From positions 254,015 to 318,014 of the forward strand of contig QCMR01000002.1 in NCBI GenBank assembly GCA_003213595.1: a stretch of 64,000 nucleotides of DNA, given 5' to 3'. The stretch is from SAR86 cluster bacterium AG-422-E19. Its GTDB lineage: Bacteria; Pseudomonadota; Gammaproteobacteria; Magnimaribacterales; AG-339-G14. The position numbers and the translations under genes are program-made. The notes under the pieces were generated by a model. It saw nothing but the letters and a program-made list of their open reading frames with translations, was not told where the DNA came from and made no database searches. Positions 1 to 10,363 of this stretch are shown here, in pieces; positions within the stretch are counted from its first letter, which is position 1; every line of letters begins with the position of its first letter.

Positions 1-764
1 ATACAAGGTGCTTGACGTTTAGCTTGTTCGAACATATCTCTTACTCTAGAAGCACCAACACCAACAAACATTTCTACAAAATCAGAACCTGAAATTGTAA
101 AAAATGGCACTTTGGCTTCTCCAGCTATTGCTCTTGCAAGCAAAGTTTTACCGGTTCCAGGAGAACCAACCATCAAAATACCTCGAGGAATCTTTCCTCC
201 TAGTTTTTGAAATTTTGAAGGATCTCTTAAAAAATCTACCAATTCTTGGACTTCTTCTTTTGCTTCTTCTACTCCAGCTACATCTCTAAATGTTGTTTTG
301 ACTTTCCCGCCTTCCAACATTCTTGCTTTGCTTTTACCGAATGACATTGGGCCACCACGACCTCCCATGCCTCCTTGCATTTGACGCATGAAGAAAAAGA
401 AGATGGCTAAAATTATGAGAATCGGAAAACTAGCTACTAAAAGTTGTGTCCAAATGCTTTCTCTTTGAGGTTCTTCACCTAAAACTTCTACTCTGTGCTC
501 AAAAAGATCTGTCATTAATTGATCGTCTTGAACGTATATAGGACGGGTTGTTGTAAAAGAGTTTCCTTCTTGAGTAATCCCTTCGATGGTATAACCGTCA
601 CCTTTAAAAGATACTTGGGAAATCTGATCTTTATTAACCAAAGAGACAAATTCAGAATAATTCATATTCTGTGAGGGACTTTGATTGTAAATGTTTTGGA
701 TAGCAACAAAGGTAATACCTGAAATTGCGAGCCAAACTAAAATATTTCTCATTAATTGCGACAT
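1..764 (-). CDS. ftsH: ATP-dependent zinc metalloprotease FtsH, N-terminal part (runs off window start)
   Basis: Reverse-strand reading from ATG at 764: [24 protein letters not shown]..., [29 protein letters not shown], Walker [19 protein letters not shown]; absent from the ORF track because it is open at the window edge. Confidence 0.95.
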   Translation of the reverse strand, partial: MSQLMRNILVWLAISGITFVAIQNIYNQSPSQNMNYSEFVSLVNKDQISQVSFKGDGYTIEGITQEGNSFTTTRPIYVQDDQLMTDLFEHRVEVLGEEPQRESIWTQLLVASFPILIILAIFFFFMRQMQGGMGGRGGPMSFGKSKARMLEGGKVKTTFRDVAGVEEAKEEVQELVDFLRDPSKFQKLGGKIPRGILMVGSPGTGKTLLARAIAGEAKVPFFTISGSDFVEMFVGVGASRVRDMFEQAKRQAPC

Positions 765-769
765 AATTC

Positions 770-1351
770 TTACTTTTTAAATTTTCCTAATAAATAACAT
801 TCCTTTGAACTTGTTCTGGATGCTTCTGGTTTTATTCTTACTACCTCTTTGAAATTTTCTTTCATAAATTCTTTTAAATAATCAAAAGAACTACCTTGAA
901 AACATTTTGCTAGAAAAGAACCTCCTTTTACAAGATATTTATTTATTAGATATATCTCTATATTCAAAAGTTCAATCATATTTTCAGAGTCAGTAATACT
1001 TATACCACTTATATTGGGGGCAATATCAGATAAAACAAGGTCAAAATGGTCATTCAGGTCATCGTCGTTAACTTCCAATAAGTCCTTTTGCAGAAAGGTA
1101 ATTCCCTCAATTTTAGCCATGGAAAGTATATCTATGCCTGTAATTGATGCTTTTCCTTTTGTAAGCTCTTTTACCACTTGAATCCAACTACCTGGAGCGC
1201 AGCCGATATCCAAAATATTTTGATTTTGTTTAATTAAATTGTGCGACTTATTGATCTGTTTTAATTTGTAGGCTGCTCTTGATCGATAGCCGTCTTTTTT
1301 TGAAAGCTTATTGAACCTTTCTCCGCCGGTATAATTGGGATTTTTGCTCAA
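770..1351 (-). CDS. rlmE: 23S rRNA (uridine-2'-O-)methyltransferase RlmE/FtsJ
   Basis: [49 protein letters not shown]; next to ftsH. Confidence 0.95.
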   Translation of the reverse strand: MSKNPNYTGGERFNKLSKKDGYRSRAAYKLKQINKSHNLIKQNQNILDIGCAPGSWIQVVKELTKGKASITGIDILSMAKIEGITFLQKDLLEVNDDDLNDHFDLVLSDIAPNISGISITDSENMIELLNIEIYLINKYLVKGGSFLAKCFQGSSFDYLKEFMKENFKEVVRIKPEASRTSSKECYLLGKFKK

Positions 1352-1352
1352 A

Positions 1353-1832
1353 TCAAATGTGCTTAATAGCTACTATTTCGTATTCTTGAGGACCGGCAGG
1401 ACTTTCAAACTTAGCGATATCACCCTCACCCTTACCTATAAGCGCTCTGGCTAAAGGAGAGGAGAAAGAGATTTTGCCCTCATTTACATTTGCCTCATCT
1501 TCACCAACAATTTTGAAAATCACTTCTTCATCTTTTCCTAAGTCATAAAGATCCAACGTGACGCCAAAAATTACTTTGCCGGAAGGTGCTATAGCGGTTA
1601 CATCTATAACCTGCGAATTTGTTAATTTAGACTCTATCTCTCTGATTCTTGCTTCTGTCAGCCCTTGTTGTTCTTTAGCTGCGTGGTATTCGGCATTTTC
1701 CTTCAAATCACCAAGCTCTCTGGCTGCAGCGATTTCTTTGGACAATTGAATTCTTACGTTTTTTGTAAGGTGCTCGTGTTCGGCGCGTAAGGCTTTCTCG
1801 CCTTCTACGGTCATTGGGGCTTTGTCAGTCAT
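1353..1832 (-). CDS. greA: Transcription elongation factor GreA
   Basis: ARELGDLKENAEYHAAKEQQ and SPLARALIGKGEGD motifs. Confidence 0.96.
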   Translation of the reverse strand: MTDKAPMTVEGEKALRAEHEHLTKNVRIQLSKEIAAARELGDLKENAEYHAAKEQQGLTEARIREIESKLTNSQVIDVTAIAPSGKVIFGVTLDLYDLGKDEEVIFKIVGEDEANVNEGKISFSSPLARALIGKGEGDIAKFESPAGPQEYEIVAIKHI

Positions 1833-1836
1833 ATCC

Positions 1837-4800
1837 TCAATGGATATCTTGAAGTTTTTTTACCCTCCAATCAACCTGATTTTCTATTACCTTGCAGATC
1901 GCTCTTGCTCCTTCAATAGTGGTAGAACTACAAATCTTCTGATCCAAAGCGGTTCTTCTTATTGATGCAGAATCCGTAATTGATTCTCTGCCTTCGGTGG
2001 TATTGACCACAAGACTGATTTCTTTGTTTTTCATCAAATCAACGATGTGCGGTCTGCCTTCCAAAACTTTATTTATTTTCTTTACTTTAAAGCCCATGTT
2101 TTCGAGATCTCTGGCAGTTCCTCTGGTAGCTACTAACTTAAAGCCTGAATTGGTTAAGCTTTTGGCAAGTTCTTCTAGATAAGTTTTGTCTGTATTTCTG
2201 ACGCTCAAGAACGCAGATCCCTTCAAAGGAATCGATACCCCAGCGGCTATTTCAGCCTTTTCAAATGCTTCGACAAATGACGGTGCTATTCCCATGACCT
2301 CACCAGTGGATCGCATTTCCGGACCCAAAATGGGATCAACTGCTTGGAATTTTTCAAAAGGAAGCACTGCCTCTTTTACCGAATAAAATTTGGGTTTTTT
2401 GAATTTAGTGATCCCTAAATTTTTTAAACTTTTGCCGGACATAACTTGAGCGGCAATTTTCGCCAATGGAGAGCCAATAGCTTTTGAAACAAAGGGAATG
2501 GTTCGGGAGGCTCTAGGATTGACTTCCAAAAGATATATTTTTTCATTTGCATAAGCTAATTGAATATTGACCAAACCAGAAATTTTCATATTCTTGATGA
2601 CTTTAATTGCGGTGGCTTCAATTTCTACAAGCAGTTTTTTATTAATACTGTAAGGAGGAATGGAACAAGCCGAATCTCCAGAGTGGACTCCTGCCTGCTC
2701 GATGTGTTGAAGTACACCACAAATAATATGATTTCTGCCATCGCTTATTGCTTCGACATCAAACTCAATCGCCAAGTCCAAGAACTTATCAATCAAAACC
2801 GGATTTTTTGTATCAACGTCCAAAGCTTCGGTTAAGTATTTTTTGAGATCCTCATCGTCGTAGACAATTTCCATGGCTCGTCCACCCAAAACATAAGAAG
2901 GTCTTACGACGACTGGATAGCCAATTCGATTGGCAATTTTAATCGCTTGGGCATTGTTCGATGCCATGCCATTGGCTGGCTGAAGCAATTTGTTTTCTTT
3001 GACAAATTTTTGAAACCTAGAGCGATCTTCAGACAAATCGATTTGATCAGGAGAAGTACCTAAAATTGGAACGCCATTTTTTTCTAAATCTTTAGCAAGT
3101 TTGAGAGGCGTTTGTCCGCCGTATTGAATGATCAAGCCTTTGGGTTTTTCCACTTCGTAAATTTCTAAGACATCTTCTAAAGTGATTGGCTCAAAATAAA
3201 GTCTGTCAGAGGTATCGTAATCGGTCGAAACCGTCTCTGGATTGCAATTCACCATGATGGTTTCAAAACCCTCTTCTTTTAAAACTTGAGCTGCGTGCAC
3301 ACAGCAATAGTCAAATTCAATTCCTTGTCCGATTCTGTTGGGCCCGCCGCCAAGAACCATGATTTTTTTCTTCTTGGTGGGATTGGATTCACACTCATCT
3401 TGATAAGTTGAATACATGTATGCCGTCGAAGTTTCAAATTCAGCAGCACAAGTATCTACTCTTTTGAAGACTGGTTTGATTTTAAACCTTCTTCTTTTCG
3501 CTCTAATTTCCTTTTCAGACTTACTAGTTAACTCCGCAATTCTTTTGTCAGAGAAACCAATTTTTTTTGCTTCAAGGAATAAATCTCGAGAAGAGAGAAA
3601 TTTTTTAGATTTAATTATTTTTTCGTAATTAATGATTTCTTGGACTTCTTTTAAAAACCAAAGATCAATACCAGTAAAAGCTTGTATTTCATTGATATCC
3701 ATCCCTTTTCTAAAAGCCTCTCCAATAAACCAAAGTCTCTCAGGAGTCGGGGTAATCAGTCTTGGTTTGATGGCTTTGATATTATTGGCTTGTTCAGGTG
3801 ATTCAAAGCCTGAAGAGCCAATTTCCAAACCACGCATGGCTTTTTGTAATGATTCTTTAAAGTTAGAGCCAATGGCCATAACTTCTCCAACCGATTTCAT
3901 TTGCGAGGTCAGAGTAGGATTGGCGCCCGCAAATTTTTCAAAGTTAAATCTTGGAATTTTTGTGACTACATAATCAATCGTTGGCTCGAAAGAGGCAGGT
4001 ATGGAATCTTTACTGATATCGTTTTGCAATTCATCCAAAGTGAAACCAACGGCAAGTTTTGCTGCTATTTTGGCAATTGGAAAACCAGTAGCTTTGGATG
4101 CCAAGGCAGAAGATCTGGAAACTCTCGGATTCATTTCAATTACGACCATCTCCCCATCTTCTGGGTTGATGGCAAACTGAACATTGGATCCACCGGTTTC
4201 TACTCCGATTTCTCTTAGGATCGCCATTGAGGCATTTCGCATCATTTGGTATTCCTTATCGGTCAGTGTTTGTGCTGGCGCTACCGTAATCGAATCGCCA
4301 GTGTGAACTCCCATGGGATCAAAATTTTCTATGGAGCATATAATGATGCAGTTATCCGCTTTGTCTCTGACAACTTCCATCTCATATTCTTTCCAACCTG
4401 CAAGGTACTTATCAATGTAAAGCTCTGAAGTTGGTGATAAGTCCAAGCCTCTATGACAAATCTCTTCAAACTCATCGCTGTTGTAGGCAATTCCTCCGCC
4501 AGAACCACCCAAAGTAAAGTTGGGTCTAATGATGCATGGATAGCCAACCAACTGTTGAACCTCCCAACACTCCTCAATGTTGTGTGCCAGTTTAGCCAAA
4601 GGAACTTTAAGGCCAATTTTTTCCATTGCTGCAGCAAAGAGTTCTCGATCTTCGGCTTTATCGATAGCTTCCTTAGTCGCACCAATCAATTCAATGTTGT
4701 ATTTTTTGAGAATTCCTTTTTTATTCAGATCCAGAGCTACATTCAGTCCGGTTTGACCACCCATGGTCGGTAAAATTGCATCGGGTTTTTCGATCTTGAT

Positions 4801-5031
4801 AATCTTTTCCAAAGATTGCCAGGTAATGGGTTCAATGTAGGTGGCATCTGCCAAGCCAGGATCGGTCATAATTGTGGCTGGATTGGAATTAACCAAGATG
4901 ACTTTGTAACCCTCTTCTCTTAGAGCTTTACAAGCTTGGACTCCAGAATAATCAAATTCACAAGCCTGACCAATGATGATTGGCCCTGCGCCAATGATCA
5001 AAACGGATTTGATATCAGTTCTTTTTGGCAT
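1837..5031 (-). CDS. carB: Carbamoyl-phosphate synthase large subunit
   Basis: 1064 aa, duplicated ATP-grasp, [30 protein letters not shown]. Confidence 0.98.
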   Translation of the reverse strand: MPKRTDIKSVLIIGAGPIIIGQACEFDYSGVQACKALREEGYKVILVNSNPATIMTDPGLADATYIEPITWQSLEKIIKIEKPDAILPTMGGQTGLNVALDLNKKGILKKYNIELIGATKEAIDKAEDRELFAAAMEKIGLKVPLAKLAHNIEECWEVQQLVGYPCIIRPNFTLGGSGGGIAYNSDEFEEICHRGLDLSPTSELYIDKYLAGWKEYEMEVVRDKADNCIIICSIENFDPMGVHTGDSITVAPAQTLTDKEYQMMRNASMAILREIGVETGGSNVQFAINPEDGEMVVIEMNPRVSRSSALASKATGFPIAKIAAKLAVGFTLDELQNDISKDSIPASFEPTIDYVVTKIPRFNFEKFAGANPTLTSQMKSVGEVMAIGSNFKESLQKAMRGLEIGSSGFESPEQANNIKAIKPRLITPTPERLWFIGEAFRKGMDINEIQAFTGIDLWFLKEVQEIINYEKIIKSKKFLSSRDLFLEAKKIGFSDKRIAELTSKSEKEIRAKRRRFKIKPVFKRVDTCAAEFETSTAYMYSTYQDECESNPTKKKKIMVLGGGPNRIGQGIEFDYCCVHAAQVLKEEGFETIMVNCNPETVSTDYDTSDRLYFEPITLEDVLEIYEVEKPKGLIIQYGGQTPLKLAKDLEKNGVPILGTSPDQIDLSEDRSRFQKFVKENKLLQPANGMASNNAQAIKIANRIGYPVVVRPSYVLGGRAMEIVYDDEDLKKYLTEALDVDTKNPVLIDKFLDLAIEFDVEAISDGRNHIICGVLQHIEQAGVHSGDSACSIPPYSINKKLLVEIEATAIKVIKNMKISGLVNIQLAYANEKIYLLEVNPRASRTIPFVSKAIGSPLAKIAAQVMSGKSLKNLGITKFKKPKFYSVKEAVLPFEKFQAVDPILGPEMRSTGEVMGIAPSFVEAFEKAEIAAGVSIPLKGSAFLSVRNTDKTYLEELAKSLTNSGFKLVATRGTARDLENMGFKVKKINKVLEGRPHIVDLMKNKEISLVVNTTEGRESITDSASIRRTALDQKICSSTTIEGARAICKVIENQVDWRVKKLQDIH

Positions 5032-6139
5032 ATTTATTTACCTGGGTGATGAAAGTGTCAAAGAGCGATTGCAACTCTTGCGGTCCTGGACTTGCTTCTG
5101 GATGACCTTGAAAACCAAACACGCGATTTTTCTGAAAAGAAATTCCTTGAATGGAACCGTCGAATAAAGATCGGTGGGTAATAGAAATATCTTTTGATAA
5201 GGACTTTTCGGAAATCGTAAAGCCATGATTTTGACTGGTTATTGCCACTTCGTTGGTGATGAGATTTTTTACCGGATGATTAGCACCGTGGTGACCGAAT
5301 TTCATTTTTTCAGTTTTCATGCCCAACGCTAAGCCTAAAAGTTGGTGACCCAAACAAATACCAAATAAAGGTATTTTTGTTTCTCTAATTAATCTTGAAA
5401 TGGTTTCTATCGCTTGATGGCATGGTTCTGGATCTCCTGGCCCATTGGATAAAAATACACCATCTGGTTTTTTGCCAAGAATGGTTTCGAAGTCGGTATT
5501 GGCAGGCATAACCTCTACCTCGCATTCGCGATCCACCAACAAACGAAGAATGTTATGTTTGACACCAAAATCAAGAGCGATGATTTTGTATTTCAGTTTG
5601 GGTTTCTTTGTGCCGTAACTTGGCTTTTTCCATAAGTAAGATTTTGCGGTCGTTACCTTGGAAGCCAAATCTTTGCCCTTTAAGCTGCCGAATCTTTCAA
5701 ACAATTTTTCAATATCTTTTTTGGTCTTTTTCTTGTAAGAAATAAAGGCCGGTTGAGAGCCTTTGTTTCTTAAAACTCTAGTTAACTTTCTGGTATCGAT
5801 ATTTTTTATGCCTGGCACTTTATTGGCCTTTAAAAAATCAGCCAAAGAAAGTTCATTTCTCCAATTGCTTTCAACTCGCGTTAGGTCTCTGATTACCACA
5901 CCACTCGCACCGCCAACGACAGATTCGTGATCATCGATATTGGTCCCAACGTTTCCAATATGCGGATAAGTAAAGCAAATGAGTTGATCGGTATAAGACA
6001 AGTCGGTGATGATTTCTTGATAGCCGGTCATTGAAGTATTGAAAACCAGCTCGCCTACTTTTTCTTTGGTGTAACCAAATGCTTCGCCATCAAAGATTTC
6101 ACCTGATTTTAGGATGAGCTGAGCAGGTTTAGCTCTCAT
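5015..6139 (-). CDS. carA: Carbamoyl-phosphate synthase small subunit
   Basis: 374 aa, GATase motif [27 protein letters not shown]; overlaps carB start. Confidence 0.98.
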   Translation of the reverse strand: MRAKPAQLILKSGEIFDGEAFGYTKEKVGELVFNTSMTGYQEIITDLSYTDQLICFTYPHIGNVGTNIDDHESVVGGASGVVIRDLTRVESNWRNELSLADFLKANKVPGIKNIDTRKLTRVLRNKGSQPAFISYKKKTKKDIEKLFERFGSLKGKDLASKVTTAKSYLWKKPSYGTKKPKLKYKIIALDFGVKHNILRLLVDRECEVEVMPANTDFETILGKKPDGVFLSNGPGDPEPCHQAIETISRLIRETKIPLFGICLGHQLLGLALGMKTEKMKFGHHGANHPVKNLITNEVAITSQNHGFTISEKSLSKDISITHRSLFDGSIQGISFQKNRVFGFQGHPEASPGPQELQSLFDTFITQVNKYAKKN

Positions 6140-6224
6140 GAAACACCTGCTTCAAATGGGTAAAAAAAAACGCGAACAAAGTAGAAACTATGAATCGCGT
6201 TTTAAAATCTAATGCCGTTTGCAT
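6129..6224 (-). CDS. Putative 31-aa leader peptide ORF of carAB ([31 protein letters not shown])
   Basis: ATG at 6224 lies inside a hairpin strand; the ORF reads through the terminator hairpin and U-tract and its TAA (6129-6131) overlaps the carA start codon region. Confidence 0.4.
   Translation of the reverse strand: MQTALDFKTRFIVSTLFAFFFTHLKQVFHES
6162..6203 (-). terminator. Intrinsic-terminator-like hairpin in the carA leader (candidate attenuator)
   Basis: Minus strand AAAACGCGA-N19-TCGCGTTTT followed by five further T; only polar toward carA. Confidence 0.55.
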
Positions 6225-6242
6225 TAGAATGTGACTCTAATG
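6208..6242. promoter_or_regulatory. Triple inverted-repeat array between carA and map (CATTAGA / TCTAATGC / GCATTAGA)
   Basis: Minus strand CATTAGA-GTCACAT-TCTAATGC-AAACG-GCATTAGA; the middle element is complementary to both flanks. Confidence 0.55.
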
Positions 6243-6277
6243 AAATAACTCTGTAAAGTCCATTAAAAATTTAACTT

Positions 6278-7042
6278 ATGATTAAAAATTCGGAAGATAT
6301 AAAAGGGATGAGAGTTGCAGGAAAGCTTGCTGCTCAGACTTTGGAGATGATCAGCGAGCATGTAAAGCCAGGAATTTCCACTGGTGAACTGGACAAAATT
6401 TGTCACGAATTCATCGTGGATGAGATCGATTGCATCCCGGCACCCTTAAACTACAAAGGTTTTCCAAAATCGATTTGCACTTCCATCAATCAAGTGGTTT
6501 GTCATGGCATTCCAACTGAAAATAGAATTTTAAAAAGTAACGACATCATAAATATCGATGTCACCGTCATCAAAGACGGCTATCACGGCGATACCAGTAA
6601 AATGTTCATGGTTGGCAAAGCCCAACCGCATGCGCAACGCCTAGTTGATATCACTCAAGAATGCCTTTATCGCGGTATTGAACAAGTTAAGCCTGGAGCT
6701 AGATTGGGTGACATTGGTCATGCCATTCAAGTTCATGCCGAGGGCAATCATTATTCAGTCGTAAGAGAGTACTGCGGACATGGCATTGGCAAAGTCTTCC
6801 ATGAAGATCCACAAGTTTTGCATTACGGCCAACCCAATACCGGCATGTCCTTACAAGAAGGCATGTGCTTTACCATCGAGCCTATGATCAATTTGGGTAC
6901 TTACAAAACCAAGCTGTCCAAAACCGATGGTTGGACGGTCGAGACTGCAGATGGCAGATTATCTGCACAATGGGAACACACCATCTTGGTAACTCAAGAC
7001 GGCTTTGAAGTTCTTACCCAAAGAAGCGAAGAAAGTTTTTAG
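6278..7042 (+). CDS. map: Type I methionine aminopeptidase
   Basis: MIKNSEDIKGMRVAGKLAAQTLEMI, YCGHGIGKVFHEDPQVLHY, FTIEPMI. Confidence 0.97.
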   Translation: MIKNSEDIKGMRVAGKLAAQTLEMISEHVKPGISTGELDKICHEFIVDEIDCIPAPLNYKGFPKSICTSINQVVCHGIPTENRILKSNDIINIDVTVIKDGYHGDTSKMFMVGKAQPHAQRLVDITQECLYRGIEQVKPGARLGDIGHAIQVHAEGNHYSVVREYCGHGIGKVFHEDPQVLHYGQPNTGMSLQEGMCFTIEPMINLGTYKTKLSKTDGWTVETADGRLSAQWEHTILVTQDGFEVLTQRSEESF

Positions 7043-7045
7043 GCT

Positions 7046-8215
7046 ATGAATAATTTAATTGCTGAGATTCAATCTTATCCCTTTGAAAGATTGAGAAAAC
7101 TCATTAGCCCAAAAAAATCTCCAGCGGAGATTAATTTATCCATTGGCGAGCCAAAGCATCCAGCCAGTCCAAAAATTTTAGATGCGATCAATCAGAACAA
7201 AGAATTATTCAGTCACTACCCTCCAATGGCGATGGTGCCTGAACTGAAAAAAAGCTACCAAAATTACCTAGCCAACAATTTCAATCTGAAGGCTGTTAAA
7301 GATGAAGAAATCTTTTTGGTTGGCGGGACCAGAGAAGGTACTTTCTCTGCCATTCAAACCATGGTCAATAGAGAAGTAGTTAGTGAGAAACCTTATGTTT
7401 GTATGCCGAACCCTTTTTATCAAATTTACGGTGGTGCAACTTTGTTTGCCGGAGCCAAACCTCATTTTTTAAATTGCTCTGAAGAAATTAATTTCCAAAT
7501 GGACTTGGAAAATGTCGCGCAAGAAGTTTGGGAGAAATGTCAGCTGCTTGTGCTCTGCTCGCCTTCCAATCCTACCGGTAAAGTAATGAGTAAAGCTGAG
7601 CTTTGCAAAGTGGTAAAGCTCTCCAAAGAATATGGTTTCAAAGTTTTAAGCGATGAATGCTACATAGATATCTATTTTGGCGAAAAACCCACTTCCCTGT
7701 TGGAAGCTGCCATGGAAGTTAACGGCAGCTTGGAGAATGTTTTAGCACTGCACAGTCTTTCAAAGCGTTCCAACTTACCTGGCTTTAGATCCGGTTGTGC
7801 TACGGGAGATGCCAGTATCATTTCTGCCTTCTCAAAATATCGCATGTTCCATGGTGTCAGCGTGCCCTTGCCCATTCAAAATGCAAGTACTTTGGCTTGG
7901 GCAGACGACAAAACCGTTGAAGACAATAGAGCCGCCTATGCAGAAAAATTTAAATTGGCTGAAGAAATTTTAGCAAAAGACTCTTTAACCCCAGATGGAG
8001 CCTTCTATCTTTGGTTAAAAGTTAAGGATGCAGAAGCTTTTACCAAAAAACTTTACGACGAAGAGCAAGTCATAGTATTACCAGGTAAATATTTAGGCGC
8101 CGAAGACAATGGACAAAATCCTGCAGAGCAATATTTAAGAATTGCTTTGGTGCATGATATAGAATCAACAACAAAAGCATTAACGAGCATAAAAAAGGTT
8201 TTAGATAATGAGTAA
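7046..8215 (+). CDS. dapC: Succinyldiaminopimelate transaminase
   Basis: PLP class I/II aminotransferase (SLSKRSNLPGFRSG), located between map and dapD. Confidence 0.88.
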   Translation: MNNLIAEIQSYPFERLRKLISPKKSPAEINLSIGEPKHPASPKILDAINQNKELFSHYPPMAMVPELKKSYQNYLANNFNLKAVKDEEIFLVGGTREGTFSAIQTMVNREVVSEKPYVCMPNPFYQIYGGATLFAGAKPHFLNCSEEINFQMDLENVAQEVWEKCQLLVLCSPSNPTGKVMSKAELCKVVKLSKEYGFKVLSDECYIDIYFGEKPTSLLEAAMEVNGSLENVLALHSLSKRSNLPGFRSGCATGDASIISAFSKYRMFHGVSVPLPIQNASTLAWADDKTVEDNRAAYAEKFKLAEEILAKDSLTPDGAFYLWLKVKDAEAFTKKLYDEEQVIVLPGKYLGAEDNGQNPAEQYLRIALVHDIESTTKALTSIKKVLDNE

Positions 8216-9095
8216 TTGGACTGGCTTAGGCATTGGCACAAAAAACAGTGACGGTGACTGGATTGAAATGTTTTTTGCGGAAGAAAATATTTCCGCTGAA
8301 AATCTAGATTCATCTGATGCTGCTTTTGAAAAAGTCTCTGTCAGTGATGACAAAGCCCCTACTTCTGTACCCGAAGCTTATTTGAAACTGCATTTGCTTT
8401 CTTATCGGTTGGTCAAACCAAATGAAACCAATTTGGATGGTATTTTTGGAATTTTACAAAACGTCATTTGGACTTCTGAAGGTCCCTTCTCGATTGCTGA
8501 TTTCAAAAAAGCCCAACTCGAGGCAAGAAAAGAGAACCAACACATCTTGGTCCACAGCATTGATAAATTTCCACGCATGACCGATTACGTAACTTTATCC
8601 GATGTAAGAATTGCCGATGCCAATCGCGTGAGATTGGGAGCTTATCTCGGCTCTGGCACAACGATCATGCACGAGGGCTTTGTGAACTTTAATGCTGGTT
8701 CTTTGGGTGAAGCAATGATTGAAGGCAGAATTTCTCAAGGAGTTGTGATTGGCGATAAAACCGATATTGGTGGCGGCGCTTCAACCATGGGGACTTTATC
8801 CGGTGGTAACGATGTCCGAATTTCTCTTGGGAAAAATTGTCTGCTTGGTGCCAATTCCGGTTTAGGAATTCCTTTGGGTGATAGATGTACAGTTGAGGCT
8901 GGGCTTTATCTGACAGCTTCTTCAAAAGTAGAAGTTATCGATGACAAAGGTGAGATTTCTGAAACAGTGAAAGCTTCTGAACTTGCTTCTAAATCCGATC
9001 TTTTATTTATCAGAAATTCTTTAACGGGTTCCATTCAATGTCGCCCGAATAAAAAAGTCATAGAACTCAACGAAGAATTACATTCCAACGATTAA
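8208..9095 (+). CDS. dapD: 2,3,4,5-tetrahydropyridine-2,6-dicarboxylate N-succinyltransferase
   Basis: Left-handed beta-helix hexapeptides, DKTDIGGGASTMGTLSGGN, LLGANSGLGIPLGDRCTVEAGLYLTASSKV. Confidence 0.92.
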   Translation: MSNWTGLGIGTKNSDGDWIEMFFAEENISAENLDSSDAAFEKVSVSDDKAPTSVPEAYLKLHLLSYRLVKPNETNLDGIFGILQNVIWTSEGPFSIADFKKAQLEARKENQHILVHSIDKFPRMTDYVTLSDVRIADANRVRLGAYLGSGTTIMHEGFVNFNAGSLGEAMIEGRISQGVVIGDKTDIGGGASTMGTLSGGNDVRISLGKNCLLGANSGLGIPLGDRCTVEAGLYLTASSKVEVIDDKGEISETVKASELASKSDLLFIRNSLTGSIQCRPNKKVIELNEELHSND

Positions 9096-9114
9096 CTTAA
9101 TCGTATAGTCATCA

Positions 9115-9720
9115 ATGAAGGAAGCTTCTAATCCAATTCCTGCGGGTCGGCTGCAAAGAGCGGCTTCAAGTCAAGAAACTCATATCTCTCGATTTCGCCA
9201 GGTACTAGCCAGACATGGTTTAACCATGGCATCAATAGCGGTTATTTGTCTTTTGTTACCGTCCATTCAAACCGCCCTATTATCTTCGCTGGATAATTTA
9301 TTCAGAAATCCTTTGAAATATCTTCTGTGGAGTTTAGTAGTTGCAACTTTTATCTTTGGGTTTCTGAAATATACAAAAAGAGAAATTGATCTGCGTCAAT
9401 TAATCTGGGTTGGATATCTCTTCATGATTTCTGTGGTCGAAGAAATTTCTTTCAGACTTTCTCTGCCTCTTTTGATTACATCGGATGTTACCGGTATCAG
9501 TTTCTTTTGGATTGGAGTTTTTATAAGCAACCTTCTTTTTGCAATCATTCACTATTTCACTCTGCGTTGGAAACTCAATGCCTGTGTTTTTACTTTTCTA
9601 GGCGGAATGGGCTTTAGCAGAATGTTAGATACAACAGGTGATTTGACTGCCGTAATTCTTTTGCATTGGGCGATAACTTTTCTTAATACTCCCTCTGCTC
9701 CAAAAATCACTAATAATTAA
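9115..9720 (+). CDS. CPBP family intramembrane metalloprotease-like protein
   Basis: Multi-TM, VVEEISFRLSLPLL (EExxxR-type), NLLFAIIHY, ILLHWAITF. Confidence 0.7.
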   Translation: MKEASNPIPAGRLQRAASSQETHISRFRQVLARHGLTMASIAVICLLLPSIQTALLSSLDNLFRNPLKYLLWSLVVATFIFGFLKYTKREIDLRQLIWVGYLFMISVVEEISFRLSLPLLITSDVTGISFFWIGVFISNLLFAIIHYFTLRWKLNACVFTFLGGMGFSRMLDTTGDLTAVILLHWAITFLNTPSAPKITNN

Positions 9721-9764
9721 AATCTCAAAAAGCATGAACTAGATAATTTGATTATAATAATTGA

Positions 9765-10085
9765 ATGAAAAAAATATTTATTTACCTTGCTATTCTTTCT
9801 TTCCTTGCCTGTGCGAGCGTGAGTACAGCTCAAACAAACAAGTTGTCTCTTGGTATGACCAAAACAGAAGTCATAGAGCTATTAGGTGAGCCACAAAGAG
9901 TATCAGCCGTTTCTGGAAAAGAAATATTAGAATATGATTTAAGGGGTAAGGCTTATAAAGCTTGCCATGCTTTGATGGGAGTAGCTACTCTAGGCATAGC
10001 TAGTGGGGCTTGTAATAATAGAACGGACTTGTTTGAAGTTACTCTTATAAATGGAAAAGTTGATGGTTATAGGACATATGAATAA
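9765..10085 (+). CDS. Small exported protein with BamE/SmpA-like domain
   Basis: N-terminal signal peptide; LSLGMTKTEVIELLGEPQRVSAVSGKEILEYDL. Confidence 0.6.
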   Translation: MKKIFIYLAILSFLACASVSTAQTNKLSLGMTKTEVIELLGEPQRVSAVSGKEILEYDLRGKAYKACHALMGVATLGIASGACNNRTDLFEVTLINGKVDGYRTYE

Positions 10086-10329
10086 ATTAATTTTCTTATC
10101 ACTGATTCTCTTTTCTATTTTCTCTTTCACACAGCCCAAAGAACTCAGGGGAAAACTAGAAACTGATAAGTATGTTATTTGTTCTGCAGGTGATACAGAT
10201 AAACTTGTAAGATGTGTGAACATTGTCCTTCAGGCAGGGTATCAATTATATGGAGCGCCGATAAGAGGTCTCACTGGAAGTAATAACGGTAGAGGTATCA
10301 CTTATCAGGCTTTAGTAAGAATTAAATAA
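10078..10329 (+). CDS. Small secreted DUF1737-like protein
   Basis: Signal peptide MNKLIFLSLILFSIFSF; ...VNIVLQAGYQLYGAPIRGLTGSNNGRGITYQALVRIK resembles the DUF1737 pattern; start refined from 10051 to the ATG at 10078. Confidence 0.5.
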   Translation: MNKLIFLSLILFSIFSFTQPKELRGKLETDKYVICSAGDTDKLVRCVNIVLQAGYQLYGAPIRGLTGSNNGRGITYQALVRIK

Positions 10330-10363
10330 TTTTGAGTCTGAGAATAATATTTGATCTAAAAAT

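Noticed and set aside
104-289. 61-aa Leu-rich ORF on the plus strand
   Set aside because: Antisense to the FtsH AAA domain; low-complexity shadow ORF
1997-4773. Many ORFs antisense or out of frame inside carB (for example 2560..2835, 3632..3973, 4329..4685)
   Set aside because: They lie within a clear 1064-aa CarB coding sequence, have no recognisable motifs, and are expected shadow ORFs
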